Below, piece by piece: positions 19,075-28,566 of a stretch of DNA of 55,279 nt (positions are counted from its first letter, which is position 1; each line of letters starts with the position of its first letter). The notes under the pieces are model-generated. The model was not told where the DNA came from. It saw only the letters and a list, made by a program, of their open reading frames with translations, and made no database searches. The stretch is taken from contig JAPPGP010000231.1 in assembly GCA_028821395.1 (NCBI GenBank), forward strand, positions 1-55,279. The letters run 5' to 3'. This DNA comes from Defluviicoccus sp. GTDB taxonomy: Bacteria > Pseudomonadota > Alphaproteobacteria > MPNO01. A program made the translations under genes and the position numbers.

Positions 19075-20178
19075 ATGAGCGGCGATATCGAGGCCCGCAA
19101 GAGGGAGCACATCGATACCGTCCTCGGGGCGGACGTCTCCGCCAAGGGGGTGTCGACGGGCTTCGAACGGTTCTTCTTCGAGCACGCGGCGCTCCCCGAG
19201 CTCGACCTCGACGCGGTCGATCTCTCGACGCGCCTGTTCGGGCGCGCGCTGAAGGCGCCGCTGTTGATCAGCAGCATGACGGGAGGCACGCCGCGCGCGC
19301 GGGACATCAACCGGAACCTCGCCGCCGCGGCGCAGTCGCTCGGTATCGCGATGGGTGTCGGCTCGCAGCGCGCGATGATCGAGCAGCCGGCGCTCGGCGA
19401 GACCTACCGGGTGCGGGACGTCGCCCCCGACATCCTGCTGTTCGCCAATTTCGGCGCCGTCCAGCTCAACTACGGCTACGGCGTGGACGAGGCGCGGCGC
19501 GCGGTGGACGACATCGGCGCGGATGCGCTGTTCCTGCATTTCAACCCCCTGCAGGAGGCGGTGCAGCCGGGCGGGGACCGCAACTGGGCCGGTCTGTACC
19601 GCAAGGTCGAACGTCTCGCCTCGGCGCTCGGCGTTCCGGTCGTCGGCAAGGAGGTGGGTAACGGGATCTCGGGCGAGGTGGCGCGGCGCCTGGTCGAATG
19701 CGGCCTCGCCGGGGTGGATGTCTCGGGGGCCGGCGGGACCAGCTGGAGCGAGGTGGAGGCGCATCGCCAGCCCGACCCGGAGGTCCGCGCCGTGGCCCAT
19801 GTCTTCGCCGGCTGGGGCATTCCGACCGCTTCCGCCCTGGCCGATACGGTGCGGGCGATCCCCGGCCGGCCGGTCTTCGCGAGCGGCGGCATCCGCGACG
19901 GAGTCGACGCGGCCAAGGCGATCCGGCTGGGCGCCGCGCTGGCGGGCACCGCCGCGCCGATGCTCGAGCACGGCGCGGATGCGGCGGACGCGGCGGCGAG
20001 ACGCATGGCGCGGATGCTCGAAGAGCTGAGGATAGCCGCCTTCTGCGCCGGCGCCGGCGATATCGCGGCGCTGCGCCGGGCGGTCCTGCGGCGGAAGGCG
20101 GATTGGCAACCCGTGCCCGCCATCGCCGACGCCCGCCCGGACACCGTCTCCGTACCCCGCCGCGCGCTCCGCCGATGA
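19075..20178 (+). CDS. fni: Type 2 isopentenyl-diphosphate delta-isomerase
   Basis: The 367-residue FMN-dependent enzyme interconverts IPP and DMAPP. Conserved parts are RKREHIDTVL near the N-terminus, LLISSMTGGT (FMN), GVGSQRAMIE, HFNPLQEAVQPGGDRNW (substrate and Mg), VVGKEVGNGIS and the phosphate loop FASGGIRDG. Unlike type 1 Idi it needs reduced FMN. The stop overlaps the next ATG (ATGA). It indicates isoprenoid supply for ubiquinone and related products. Confidence 0.95.
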   Translation: MSGDIEARKREHIDTVLGADVSAKGVSTGFERFFFEHAALPELDLDAVDLSTRLFGRALKAPLLISSMTGGTPRARDINRNLAAAAQSLGIAMGVGSQRAMIEQPALGETYRVRDVAPDILLFANFGAVQLNYGYGVDEARRAVDDIGADALFLHFNPLQEAVQPGGDRNWAGLYRKVERLASALGVPVVGKEVGNGISGEVARRLVECGLAGVDVSGAGGTSWSEVEAHRQPDPEVRAVAHVFAGWGIPTASALADTVRAIPGRPVFASGGIRDGVDAAKAIRLGAALAGTAAPMLEHGADAADAAARRMARMLEELRIAAFCAGAGDIAALRRAVLRRKADWQPVPAIADARPDTVSVPRRALRR

Positions 20179-20885
20179 GTTCCCGCCCCGCCCCGCCGCC
20201 CCCGCGCGCGCCCGGCGAGCCTCTCGCGCGGCCGCGCGACGCGGCGACGCTGATCGTCTATCGCGGGAAGGCGGGCTCGCTCGAAGTGCTGATGGGCGAG
20301 CGCCACGCCCGGCACCGCTTCATGCCCAACCGCTACGTGTTTCCCGGCGGGCGCATCGATCCGCGGGACTCGAGGGTGCGCTGCGCCTCGCCGCTCGCCC
20401 CCGCGGCGGCGGCGCAGCTCGGGCGCAAGCTCGGCCCGGCACGGGCGCGGGCGATGGCGGTGGCCGCGATCCGCGAGACGTTCGAGGAGACCGGGCTGAT
20501 CATCGGCGGTCCGGACCCGGAACCGGAGCGCCCGCCGCCGCGCGGCTGGGAGCGGTTCTTCGGCGCCGGATTCGCGCCGGCGCCGGGCGCGCTGTCCTAT
20601 CTCGCCCGCGCGGTGACCCCGCCGACCCGCCCGATCCGGTTCAACGCCCGGTTCTTCGTCGTCGCCCATGCCCATGTGACCGGCGAGGCGCGCGAATCGG
20701 ACGAGCTTCTCGGCCTCAAATGGTTCACCGTGGAGCAGGCGCTGACGCTCGAGCTCGCCCTGATCACGCGGCGCGTGCTGACCCATTTCGGGACTTCGTT
20801 CGCGACCGCCGCCCGGGGCGATGCGCGCAGCCCGGTGCCCTATTTCAAGTGGACCCCGGGCGGGCACGTCCTGATCGACGAGTGA
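20175..20885 (+). CDS. NUDIX hydrolase
   Basis: The 236-residue protein has a split Nudix box: FPGGRIDPRD, then an insertion of about 40 residues, then AIRETFEETGLIIG, which supplies the REUXEEXGU metal-binding helix. This long-loop form resembles NUDT8/NUDT19-type enzymes that act on coenzyme A derivatives or nucleotide sugars. It overlaps fni by four bases (ATGA). The substrate is not predictable. Confidence 0.87.
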   Translation: MSSRPAPPPPRAPGEPLARPRDAATLIVYRGKAGSLEVLMGERHARHRFMPNRYVFPGGRIDPRDSRVRCASPLAPAAAAQLGRKLGPARARAMAVAAIRETFEETGLIIGGPDPEPERPPPRGWERFFGAGFAPAPGALSYLARAVTPPTRPIRFNARFFVVAHAHVTGEARESDELLGLKWFTVEQALTLELALITRRVLTHFGTSFATAARGDARSPVPYFKWTPGGHVLIDE

Positions 20886-20915
20886 GTCGCGGACCGGCGT
20901 TTCCCGCGCCGGGGG

Positions 20916-21248
20916 TCAAACCAGCCTGAGCCGGGGCTCGAACAGGTCGAGGACCGCGTTGAGCGAGGTGCCGCGGCGCAGCCGCCGACAGCCGTCATAG
21001 ATCATGTACTCCGCCTCGCCGTCGTCGCCCGCCGCCATCTTGACGACGGTATAGGCGGGCCGGTCGGAAGCACGGCGGAACACCGAAAACACGGCCATCC
21101 CGTCGCGCGTCGCCATCGCATAGTCCTTCCACTCGCCCGTGGTGACGCGGCGGCTGTACAGCGTGAGGAGACGGCTGAGGTCGTTGCGGTCGAAGAAAAC
21201 GGATCGGGGCTTTTGCCGGTAAGCGCGAAGGTCGAATACCGTCGCCAT
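20916..21248 (-). CDS. DUF2794-family protein
   Basis: A 110-residue alphaproteobacteria-specific protein. The core VFFDRNDLSRLLTLYSRRV, then GEWKDYAM and AVFSVFRRASDRP, matches DUF2794. No catalytic residues are apparent and its function is unknown. ATG at 21248 is used because the family N-terminus begins there; a longer frame exists upstream without similarity. It is transcribed against its neighbours, converging on the NUDIX gene and diverging from the YfgM-like gene. Its presence supports the class assignment of the organism. Confidence 0.85.
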   Translation of the reverse strand: MATVFDLRAYRQKPRSVFFDRNDLSRLLTLYSRRVTTGEWKDYAMATRDGMAVFSVFRRASDRPAYTVVKMAAGDDGEAEYMIYDGCRRLRRGTSLNAVLDLFEPRLRLV

Positions 21249-21459
21249 TCTGGTGCCGTACGCCCCCGTTCGATGACAGTTTCGTGACGCCCGATATATC
21301 GCGTATTTCGCGGCCGGCGTCCAGAGTACCATTGCGGCTGTCCACGGACCGGTCGGCCGGCATGTTGCGGATTGCCGCGCAAGGCTGTAATCCCTGTGCC
21401 GGACCGGAGGCGGGCGCCGCGCGGCGCCGATGCCGGTCGGACCTGGCGGAGGGCCGCGC

Positions 21460-22113
21460 GTGGCCGACATCTTTCGCGAGATCGACGAGGAGCTGCGCCA
21501 GGAGCGGGCCGAAAAGCTCTGGCGGCGCTACGGCAAGTACGTCATCGGCGGCGCGGTCGCGGTGGTGCTGGCCATCGCCGCCTATACCGGCTGGCGGGAA
21601 TACCGGACCGACCAGCAGCTCGAAGCGGGCGCCAGGTTCGCGATCGCCAAGGCGCTCGCCGACGAGGGGAAGACCGGCGACGCCGAGGCGCTGTTCGTTG
21701 CGCTCGGCGCCGAATCGGGGACCACCTACGGGGTGCTCGCGCGCTTCCACGCGGCCGCGCTGCGCGCGTCCTCGGGCGATCCCGCGGGCGCGGCCGAGGC
21801 GTTCCGCGGGCTCGCCGCCGACGGCGGCCTCGACCGTCCGATGCGCGATCTCGCCTCCCTGCTCGCCGCGCAGAACGCGCTGGATGCGCCCGGCGCGGAC
21901 ATGCAGCGGGTCGCCTCGGACCTCGCCCCGCTCACCGGCCAGGACGGGGCCTGGCGCCACCTCGCTTTGGAGACCCTCGCCCTGATCGAACTGAGGACCG
22001 GCGACGGGGACCGGGCGAAGACCCATCTGCAGCGTATCGTCGACGACGCCGCCGCGCCCGCGAATGTGCGGCTGCGGGCAACGCAGATGCTCAGGATGAT
22101 CGCCGACCGATGA
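21460..22113 (+). CDS. YfgM-like membrane-anchored tetratricopeptide protein
   Basis: The 217-residue protein has a cytoplasmic charged start (ADIFREIDEELRQERAEKLW), one membrane helix (YVIGGAVAVVLAIAAYTGW, about residues 30-48) and a periplasmic alpha-solenoid with TPR-like spacing. This is the layout of YfgM/DUF2133 proteins, which in E. coli associate with PpiD and SecYEG and, in most Proteobacteria, sit directly upstream of bamB and der, as here. GTG at 21460 with GGAGG 8 bases upstream is preferred over ATG at 21430. The stop overlaps the bamB start (ATGA). Confidence 0.87.
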   Translation: MADIFREIDEELRQERAEKLWRRYGKYVIGGAVAVVLAIAAYTGWREYRTDQQLEAGARFAIAKALADEGKTGDAEALFVALGAESGTTYGVLARFHAAALRASSGDPAGAAEAFRGLAADGGLDRPMRDLASLLAAQNALDAPGADMQRVASDLAPLTGQDGAWRHLALETLALIELRTGDGDRAKTHLQRIVDDAAAPANVRLRATQMLRMIADR

Positions 22114-23456
22114 TCGGCCTTGCCATGCGACCGGCAATGATGGCGATGCGCGGCGCGTTGCTGGGGGTATCGCTGCTCGCCGCCGGCTGCGAGGGAGCCT
22201 TCTTCGGCGAACCGGAGGAACCGAAGCTTGCCGGCGAGCGGCTGCCGGTTCTCGGCCTCCGGCAAGCGCTCGTCCCCCACCCGGGAATCGCCAAGCTGGA
22301 GGTGCGCCTGCCGCCGCCTTCGGCCAACGCGAGCTGGCCCCAGGCCGGCGGGCTGCCCGACCACGCGATGCATCATCTGGCCGCGAGCGGGACGCTCGAC
22401 GAGCGCTGGAGCGTCGACATCGGTCGCGGCTCCGACGACGAAGGACAGCTCCTCGCCCAGCCGGTGGTCGCCGGGCAGTGGATCTACACCCTCGACGTCG
22501 ACGCCGAAGTCCGGGTCTACGATCTGGAGGACGGGTCGCTGTCGTGGACCCGCGCGCTGGACAGCGAAACCGAGGATACCGGCACGCTCGGCGGCGGGCT
22601 CGCGGTCGGCGAGGGGAGGCTTTACGTCACCACCGGCTTCGCCCAGGTGTTCGCCCTCGAGGCCGCCACCGGCAGGGAGCTGTGGCGGCGCAAGCTCTCG
22701 AGCCCGCTGCGCGCCGCCCCCACGTCTCGCGACGGAAGGGTGTTCGTGATCACGCTTTCGAACGAGCTGTTCGCGCTCGATGCCGCCACCGGGCGGGTTC
22801 TCTGGTCGCATGCCGAGATCGCCGAGCCCGCCGGGCTGGTCGGCGCGGCCGCGCCCGCCGTCGCCGGAGACATCGTCGTGGCGGCGTTCTCCTCCGGCGA
22901 GATCGTCGCACTCAGGGCCGCCAACGGACGCGTGCTCTGGTCGGACCGGCTGACCGCGCTGCGCCGCACCGATCCGGTCTCCAGCCTCGCCCACATCCGC
23001 GGGTTGCCGGTGATCGATCGCGGCCTGGTCGTCGCGGTCAGCAATAGCGGGCGGACGATGGCGATCGACCTGCGCACCGGCAGCCGGGTGTGGGAACAGC
23101 AGATCGGCGGCACCCACACACCCTGGGTCGCCGGCGATTTCGTTTTCCTGGTCTCGGGCGACAGCCACGTCGTATGCCTCTCGCGCCGCGACGGAAGGGT
23201 GCGGTGGGTCCGTGCGCTGCCCCAGTTCGAGGACGAGGAAGACCGCATCGGCCCGATCTACTGGGCGGGTCCGCTGCTGGTCGGCGACCGGCTCCTGATC
23301 GCCGCCAGCACCGGCGAGGTCTGGTCGGTCTCGCCCTATACCGGCGAGCCGCTGGGCCGCATCGAGGCGCCAGATGCGATATTCGTAGCGCCCGCGGTCG
23401 CCCGGGAGACCGTGTTCCTGCTCACCGAAGGCGCGGATCTGATCGCGCTCCAGTGA
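22110..23456 (+). CDS. bamB: Outer-membrane assembly lipoprotein BamB (PQQ-like beta-propeller)
   Basis: A 448-residue lipoprotein with a signal peptide and lipobox LLAAGC (Cys27), followed by a beta-propeller of PQQ-type repeats. Each has the pattern D..TG...W, for example [24 protein letters not shown] and [13 protein letters not shown]. BamB is the scaffold lipoprotein of the BAM complex that inserts beta-barrel proteins. The gene order YfgM-bamB-der is conserved across Proteobacteria and supports the call. It overlaps both neighbours by one to four bases. Confidence 0.92.
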   Translation: MIGLAMRPAMMAMRGALLGVSLLAAGCEGAFFGEPEEPKLAGERLPVLGLRQALVPHPGIAKLEVRLPPPSANASWPQAGGLPDHAMHHLAASGTLDERWSVDIGRGSDDEGQLLAQPVVAGQWIYTLDVDAEVRVYDLEDGSLSWTRALDSETEDTGTLGGGLAVGEGRLYVTTGFAQVFALEAATGRELWRRKLSSPLRAAPTSRDGRVFVITLSNELFALDAATGRVLWSHAEIAEPAGLVGAAAPAVAGDIVVAAFSSGEIVALRAANGRVLWSDRLTALRRTDPVSSLAHIRGLPVIDRGLVVAVSNSGRTMAIDLRTGSRVWEQQIGGTHTPWVAGDFVFLVSGDSHVVCLSRRDGRVRWVRALPQFEDEEDRIGPIYWAGPLLVGDRLLIAASTGEVWSVSPYTGEPLGRIEAPDAIFVAPAVARETVFLLTEGADLIALQ

Positions 23457-24793
23457 TGCCCTTCACCGTCGCCATCGTCGGGCGGCCCAATGTCGGCAAG
23501 TCGACCCTGTTCAACCGTTTGGTCGGCCGGCGCCAGGCGCTGGTCCACCCGGCCCCCGGGGTGACCCGCGACAGGCGCGAGGGCGAGGCCGCGCTGCTCG
23601 GCCTGTCCTTCCGGGTGATCGACACCGCCGGGCTGGAGGACGAGGCGGGCGAGACGCTGGCCGGGCGCATGCAGGCGCAGACCGGACGGGCGATCGACGA
23701 GGCCGACCTGCTGCTCATGCTGATCGATGCGCGCGCCGGGGTGACGCCGCTCGATGCGCATTTCGCCGACTCGCTCAGGCGCTCGGCGAAGCCGGTGGTG
23801 CTGGCCGCCAACAAGTGCGAGGGCGGCGCCGGCGCGGACGGGCTGGTCGAGGCCTGGCGCCTCGGCCTCGGCGAGCCGGTGCCGATCTCGGCCGAGCACG
23901 GGGAGGGGCTCTCCGCCCTGTTCGACGCGCTGGCGCCGCATGCCGGCGTGCAGCACGGGGACGAGGCGGGCGGCGCGGAGGCCGGGGAGGGCGCGCTCAA
24001 CCTCGCCATCGTCGGGCGGCCCAATGTCGGCAAGTCCACGCTGGTCAACCGGCTGCTGGGCGAGGAGCGGGTGCTGACCGGTCCCGAGCCCGGGGTTACC
24101 CGCGATGCCGTCTGGGTGGCGTGGTCCTGGCGCGGCCGCGAGATCCGGCTGATCGATACCGCCGGGCTCCGCCGCAAGGCGCGGGTCACCGAACGGCTGG
24201 AGCGGCTGACCGCAGCCGACACCAGAAACGCGATTCGCTTCGCCCATGTCGCGGTGCTGCTGGTCGACGGGGTCGAGGGCCTGGAAAAGTCCGACCTGAC
24301 GATCGCCCGGCAGATCGCCGAAGAGGGCCGCGCGATGGTGCTGGCGGTGAACAAGTGGGACGCGGTCGCCGACCGAAACGCGCGCATCGGCGAGATCCGC
24401 GACCGCCTCGAGCGTTCGCTGCCGCAGATCCGCGGCATCCCGGTGCGCACGCTCTCCGCCCTCACCGGGCGCGGCGTCGCGCGGTTGCTGCCGACGGTGT
24501 TCGAGATCTACGAAATCTGGAATGGCCGGGTCGATACCGGACCGCTGAACCGCTGGCTCGCCGGGACCGTCGACCGCCACCCGCCGCCGATCGTCGACGG
24601 GCGCAGGCTGAGGCTGCGCTACATGACCCAGATCAAGACCCGGCCGCCGACCTTCGCGCTGTTCGCCTCGCGCCCCGCTTCGGTGCCGGACTCCTATCTC
24701 CGCTACCTGACCAACGGGCTCAGGGAGGATTTCGGGCTGACCGGCGTGCCGATCCGCATCGCCCTGCGCAAGGGCAGGAATCCCTATGTCTGA
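23456..24793 (+). CDS. der: Ribosome biogenesis GTPase Der (EngA)
   Basis: 445 residues with two tandem GTPase domains and a C-terminal KH-like domain. Both P-loops read [11 protein letters not shown] (near residues 7 and 185), both G3 motifs read DTAG, and the second G4 is NKWD. The first G4 is NKCE rather than NKxD. The end [11 protein letters not shown] is diagnostic. Der is essential for 50S subunit assembly. Its ATG overlaps the bamB stop (TGATG). Confidence 0.97.
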   Translation: MPFTVAIVGRPNVGKSTLFNRLVGRRQALVHPAPGVTRDRREGEAALLGLSFRVIDTAGLEDEAGETLAGRMQAQTGRAIDEADLLLMLIDARAGVTPLDAHFADSLRRSAKPVVLAANKCEGGAGADGLVEAWRLGLGEPVPISAEHGEGLSALFDALAPHAGVQHGDEAGGAEAGEGALNLAIVGRPNVGKSTLVNRLLGEERVLTGPEPGVTRDAVWVAWSWRGREIRLIDTAGLRRKARVTERLERLTAADTRNAIRFAHVAVLLVDGVEGLEKSDLTIARQIAEEGRAMVLAVNKWDAVADRNARIGEIRDRLERSLPQIRGIPVRTLSALTGRGVARLLPTVFEIYEIWNGRVDTGPLNRWLAGTVDRHPPPIVDGRRLRLRYMTQIKTRPPTFALFASRPASVPDSYLRYLTNGLREDFGLTGVPIRIALRKGRNPYV

Positions 24794-24841
24794 CCCGCTT
24801 TGCGTGGACCCGTCGACGCGCCCGAGGCCCGTCCTTCGATA

Positions 24842-24876
24842 CGCGCCGGATCGAGTCCGGGCATGACGGGGTGGGG
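24842..24876. repeat. REP-like palindromic repeat, copy 2
   Basis: Between der and the next gene lies GCCGGATCGAGTCCGGGC followed by ATGACGGGGTGGGG. It matches the ATGxCCGGATCAAGTCCGGxCATGACG unit found elsewhere in the window, with a few differences. It occupies part of the 165-base gap, which holds nothing else I can recognise apart from the ribosome site of the next gene. Confidence 0.6.
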
Positions 24877-24958
24877 CAGGGGCGGTATCGAGGGACCGCA
24901 TCGGTTCCATCCGCAACCCGCACGCGCTAGCGTTGGCGCCGCTTGCGGGGAGGGCATC

Positions 24959-25957
24959 ATGCGTTTCGGGATGACGACGATGGCGGTCGAGCCGCCGGAC
25001 CGGTTTCGCCGGCTGGTCGAGATCGCCGAGGACGGCGGCTGCCAGTATCTCTGGGTCTGCGATTCGTCGCTGCACGCGCGCGACGTCTACAGCTACCTCA
25101 CCGTCGCCGCGCTGCACTCCGAGAGGCTGCGCATCGGTCCCAACTGCACCCACCCCTATACGCGCCACCCGGCGATCAATCTGAACGCGATGGCGACCGT
25201 CCACGAGCTGTCCGGCGGGCGCGGCATCGTCGCGGTCGCGACCGGCGACCGGCCGGTGATGGAGCTCGGCTATCCGATGGCGCGGGTCGCGGTGGTGCGC
25301 GAGATGATCGGGGTGATCCGGGCGCTGGAGACCGGCGAGACGGTGACGCAACAGGGCGAGACCTTCACCCTCGAGGGCGCGCGGCTCTGCTTCGACCTGC
25401 CGGCGCCGCTCCCGGTCTATCTCGCGGCGTCGGGGCCGCGCATGCTGCGGATGGGGGGTGAGCTCGCGGACGGCGTGCTGTTTCTCGCGGGCGTGAACGA
25501 GGACTGCATCGCCTACGCGATCGAGCGCATCCGCGAGGGCGCCCAGACCGCCGGGCGCGATCCGGGCGGGATCGACATCGGCTGCACGGTCTACGGCTCG
25601 CTGCAGGACGACGCCGACGCGGCGCGGGCGCTGTGCCGTCCGATGGCCGCCTGGTTCCCGCAAACCTCGCGGCAATACGCCGAGATCGCCGGCGTGCCCC
25701 AAGAGCGGATCGAGAACATCAGGGCGGCCTATGCCGGCGGGCATTTCGACCAGGCGAAGGCGGCGATGGACTTCGTCACCGAGGACATGATCGACGCCTT
25801 CACCGTCGGCGGGCCGCCGGATGTGTGGATCGACAGGCTGGAGCGCATCGCGGCCCTCGGCGTCGAGCACATCAACGTGTTCCTGCTCGGCCCCGACCGC
25901 GCGGAGATGGGGCGGCGGCTGGTGGAGGACGTGTTTCCGCATATCGGGAGGGGCTGA
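24959..25957 (+). CDS. Luciferase-like (LLM class) F420-dependent oxidoreductase
   Basis: A 332-residue TIM-barrel protein. It starts MRFGMTTMAVEPPDRFRRLV, with GCQYLWVCDSSLHARDVYSYL and later VATGDRPVMELG and YLAASGPRMLRMGGELADGV, all typical of 5,10-methylenetetrahydromethanopterin-reductase-like F420 enzymes. GGGGAGGG lies 4-5 bases upstream of the ATG. Only one base separates it from the following alpha/beta hydrolase, so both probably act in one catabolic step series. An F420 operon at the right end of the window makes F420 use plausible, but FMN-dependent relatives look similar. The substrate is unknown. Confidence 0.85.
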   Translation: MRFGMTTMAVEPPDRFRRLVEIAEDGGCQYLWVCDSSLHARDVYSYLTVAALHSERLRIGPNCTHPYTRHPAINLNAMATVHELSGGRGIVAVATGDRPVMELGYPMARVAVVREMIGVIRALETGETVTQQGETFTLEGARLCFDLPAPLPVYLAASGPRMLRMGGELADGVLFLAGVNEDCIAYAIERIREGAQTAGRDPGGIDIGCTVYGSLQDDADAARALCRPMAAWFPQTSRQYAEIAGVPQERIENIRAAYAGGHFDQAKAAMDFVTEDMIDAFTVGGPPDVWIDRLERIAALGVEHINVFLLGPDRAEMGRRLVEDVFPHIGRG

Positions 25958-25958
25958 C

Positions 25959-26756
25959 ATGCCGCGCGCCACCGTCAACGGGGTCTCGCTCAACTACGAC
26001 GAATGGGGCGCCGGCCATCCGCTGCTCCTGCTGATGGGCTTCGGCGACGGGCTCGACGCCTGGGCCAACCAGATCCCCGCCTTCGCGGAACGATTCCGCA
26101 CCATCGCGCTCGACCACCGGGGGAGCGGCGAATCGGAGGCGCCGCAGGGCGGCTACTCGATCGCGCAATTCGCCGACGACGCGGTGGGCCTCTTGGACCG
26201 GCTCGGCGTCGAGCGGGCGCATGTGCTCGGCTACTCGATGGGCGGGCGGGTCGGCCAGGACATGGCCGCGCGCCATCCCAACCGGGTCTCCGCCCTGGTG
26301 CTCGCCGCCTCCGCCGCCAGGGCGAACGCGCTCAACGTCTACAGCCTGCGCGCCTCGGCCTGGCTCTACGAGACCTACGGCCCCGAGGCCGCGGCCGCGT
26401 TCGGCCCGCTGATCTCCTTTACCCACGATTATTTCCGGGACCATCTCGACTCGCTCACCGAGAAGCTCGGCGCGCCGGTCTACGAGCCGATGCCGCTGCA
26501 CGCCTATCGCGGCCACGTCGAGGCCATCGAGAGCCACGATTCGACCCCCATCCTCGGGCGCATCGCCGCGCCGACGCTGGTGCTGATGGGGGATGCGGAA
26601 TGGCTCAACCCGATGGCCGACCAGCAGGCGATGCTCGACGGCATCCCTGGCGCCACGCTCCGCGTGCTGGAGAACGGCGGGCACGGCTTCCTGTGGGAGA
26701 TCCCCGACGCCTTCAACCGGGCGGTGATCGACTTCCTCGCCCCGCTGACGGGGTAG
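25959..26756 (+). CDS. Alpha/beta-fold hydrolase
   Basis: 265 residues. The nucleophile elbow is GYSMGG (Ser about residue 90), the acid is probably Asp in VLMGDAEWLNP and the base His in NGGHGFLWE, with the oxyanion region LLMGFGDGLDAW. These are the features of small esterase, lactonase or C-C bond hydrolases such as 3-oxoadipate enol-lactonase (PcaD). Coupled to the LLM-type oxidoreductase, it may hydrolyse that enzyme's product. Confidence 0.88.
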   Translation: MPRATVNGVSLNYDEWGAGHPLLLLMGFGDGLDAWANQIPAFAERFRTIALDHRGSGESEAPQGGYSIAQFADDAVGLLDRLGVERAHVLGYSMGGRVGQDMAARHPNRVSALVLAASAARANALNVYSLRASAWLYETYGPEAAAAFGPLISFTHDYFRDHLDSLTEKLGAPVYEPMPLHAYRGHVEAIESHDSTPILGRIAAPTLVLMGDAEWLNPMADQQAMLDGIPGATLRVLENGGHGFLWEIPDAFNRAVIDFLAPLTG

Positions 26757-26788
26757 CGGGGGCGAGGAACGGTGTTCGGTTGCCGTTG

Positions 26789-26810
26789 ATAGTGCGATAC
26801 GCTATTAGCG
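26789..26810. promoter_or_regulatory. Palindromic, AT-richer site far upstream of orphan higA (possible relic TA promoter)
   Basis: ATAG-TGCGATACG-CTAT (26789-26805) overlaps CGCTA-T-TAGCG (26800-26810), an unusually AT-rich symmetric patch for this genome. It resembles the operator region of higBA modules but lies about 250 bases from higA, with a REP-like element in between and no higB gene. A relic promoter is an inference from symmetry and context. Confidence 0.3.
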
Positions 26811-26906
26811 TGCAGCGCCAATAGTCGAATGACGCTTGGCTCTTCGGCCCGTTCCTGGAGCCACAGGCACGCCGCCCGATCCGCGGCCTCGCGTGCGGAA
26901 CGGCCG

Positions 26907-26998
26907 CATGGATGGCCGGATCAAGTCCGGCCATGACGTGGTTGGGGAAGCGCCAACACCCCCTTCCGTCATGCCCGGACTTGATCCGGGCATCCATG
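26907..26998. repeat. REP-like element, copy 3 (two inverted units)
   Basis: Two palindromic units face each other: ATGGCCGGA-TCAAG-TCCGGCCAT (26912-26934) and ATGCCCGGA-CTTGA-TCCGGGCAT (26971-26993). Including the flanking CATGGATG/CATCCATG and ATGACG/CGTCAT, they form arms of about 32 bases (26907-26938 and 26967-26998) separated by 28 bases. This is the best-preserved copy and resembles a BIME-type pair. It fills most of the 306-base gap between the hydrolase gene and higA. Confidence 0.75.
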
Positions 26999-27062
26999 GG
27001 CGGGGCGGGGAGAACGGCCCGGAATTTAGTGAAACGCGACGCTAGCACGGAGGACCCGGACC

Positions 27063-27389
27063 ATGACCGAACCGACGGCGAATGGGCGCGGGAAACTGCC
27101 CCCCATTCACCCCGGGCACATCCTCGACGAGGAGTTTCTCGCGCCGATGAAGATCAGCCAGTACCGGCTGGCCAAGGCGATCGGCGTGGACCCGAGGCGC
27201 GTGCATGCCATCGTCCATGGCGAGCGCTCCGTCACGGCGGAGACCGCGCTTCTGTTCTCGCGGTTCTTCGGGAATTCGGCGGAATTCTGGATGGGCCTCC
27301 AGAGCCAATACGATCTGGAGCGGGAACGGGACCGGCTGGGAGACAGGCTCAGAGAGGTACTTCCCCACCGCGCCAGCGCCCGCGCCTGA
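27063..27389 (+). CDS. higA: HigA-family addiction-module antitoxin (solitary)
   Basis: A 108-residue protein with the start PPIHPGHILDEEFLAPMKIS and an HTH of Xre type (SQYRLAKAIGVDPRRVHAIVHGERSVTAETALLFSRFFG), ending in the typical FWMGLQSQYDLERERDRLG. GGAGGA lies 7-8 bases before the ATG. In HigBA modules the HigB toxin gene lies just upstream; here the upstream 300 bases hold a REP-like element and no toxin frame. It is either a solitary regulator or the remnant of a module. Confidence 0.92.
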   Translation: MTEPTANGRGKLPPIHPGHILDEEFLAPMKISQYRLAKAIGVDPRRVHAIVHGERSVTAETALLFSRFFGNSAEFWMGLQSQYDLERERDRLGDRLREVLPHRASARA

Positions 27390-27470
27390 CTTGCCTCCGC
27401 CGCCGCGGGGTGCAAGGTTTCGGGCTCCCATCCCAACCGGCCCGCCAGGGGCCAGCAGAAGGAGCGCGGC

Positions 27471-28538
27471 ATGGCCAAACATCCCTTTCCGGTCTTCGAC
27501 GGCGACGGGCACGTGCTGGAGGACGACGACGAGCTGCTGCAGCACTACGAGGGACGGTTCGAGAACATGCGGATGCAGCGGACCTTCGGCATCTGGCCGA
27601 GCCTCGACGGCTGGTCGCGCGGGGTGATCAACTCGACCGAGGACGCGGACCGCAGGTACTTCCACACCAACGCCGAGGTGTGGCGCGAGATGGTCGACGT
27701 GATCGGGATCGAGGGGACGGTGCTCTACCCGACCGCCGGGCTCGCCTGCGGGCTGATCTCCGACGTCGAGTGGGCGGTCGCCACCGCGACGGCCTACAAC
27801 AACTGGTTGGAGGCCCGCTACACCAGCCAGGACGAGCGGTTCCACGGCGCCGGCATGCTGGCGGTGCAGGACCCGGAGGCCGCGGCGGCCGAGATCGCGC
27901 GCTGCAAGACCGAGCGGGTGCGCTTCCCCGCCTGCGTGCTGCCGTCGATGACGATTCTCGGCAAGACCTATGGCGACGACTTCTTCGCGCCGATCTTCGA
28001 GGCGGCCGAGAAGCACGCCATGCCGCTTGCCATCCACGGCGCGCCGAGCCGCGGGCTCGGCTTCGACCACTTCACCGAGTTCGTCAAGGTGCACACGCTG
28101 GAACACCCGTTCCCGCTGATGATCCACCTCACCGACATCGTCTTCTCGGGCGTCTTCGACCGCTATCCCGGGCTCCGCATCGCCTTCCTCGAAGGCGGCT
28201 GCACCTGGGTGCCGTTCATGATGGACCGGATGGACTACGAGTACGATTCGATCTTCGGCACCGCCGCGCGCAAGCGCCTGAAGAAGCGGCCGTCGGACTA
28301 TATCCGCGAGGGCGACAATTTCTGGGTGGCGATGGAGTTGGGCGAGCGCGGGCTCAAATACGCGATCGACGCGATGGGCTCGGAGCGCATCCTGTACGCG
28401 TCCGACTATCCGCACGAGCCGACGGAGGAGGACCTGACCACCGAGCTGCCGGAGTTCATCGCCTCCAACGACTACAGCGAGGCGGTCAAGCGGAACCTGC
28501 TCTACAACAACATGATCGAGTTCTACCGGCTCAACTGA
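27471..28538 (+). CDS. Amidohydrolase-family TIM-barrel protein (ACMSD-like)
   Basis: 355 residues. It begins FPVFDGDGHVLEDDDEL, where D-G-D-G-H replaces the D-x-H-x-H of classical amidohydrolases. Other motifs are LAIHGAPS, MIHLTDIVFSGVFDRYPGLRIAFLEGGCTWVPF and ILYASDYPHEP (the final metal Asp). This set defines amidohydrolase_2/ACMSD-like decarboxylases and hydrolases, which often act on aromatic acids. AAGGAG lies 6 bases upstream. The next genes, on the other strand, are a Rieske dioxygenase pair, so an aromatic-degradation role is a reasonable inference. Confidence 0.88.
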   Translation: MAKHPFPVFDGDGHVLEDDDELLQHYEGRFENMRMQRTFGIWPSLDGWSRGVINSTEDADRRYFHTNAEVWREMVDVIGIEGTVLYPTAGLACGLISDVEWAVATATAYNNWLEARYTSQDERFHGAGMLAVQDPEAAAAEIARCKTERVRFPACVLPSMTILGKTYGDDFFAPIFEAAEKHAMPLAIHGAPSRGLGFDHFTEFVKVHTLEHPFPLMIHLTDIVFSGVFDRYPGLRIAFLEGGCTWVPFMMDRMDYEYDSIFGTAARKRLKKRPSDYIREGDNFWVAMELGERGLKYAIDAMGSERILYASDYPHEPTEEDLTTELPEFIASNDYSEAVKRNLLYNNMIEFYRLN

Positions 28539-28566
28539 GCCGTCTCCGGTCTCGCCGCCACCACCC

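Noticed and set aside
26757-27062. A HigB toxin gene upstream of higA
   Set aside because: No frame on either strand encodes a RelE/HigB-like protein; the space is filled by the REP-like element.
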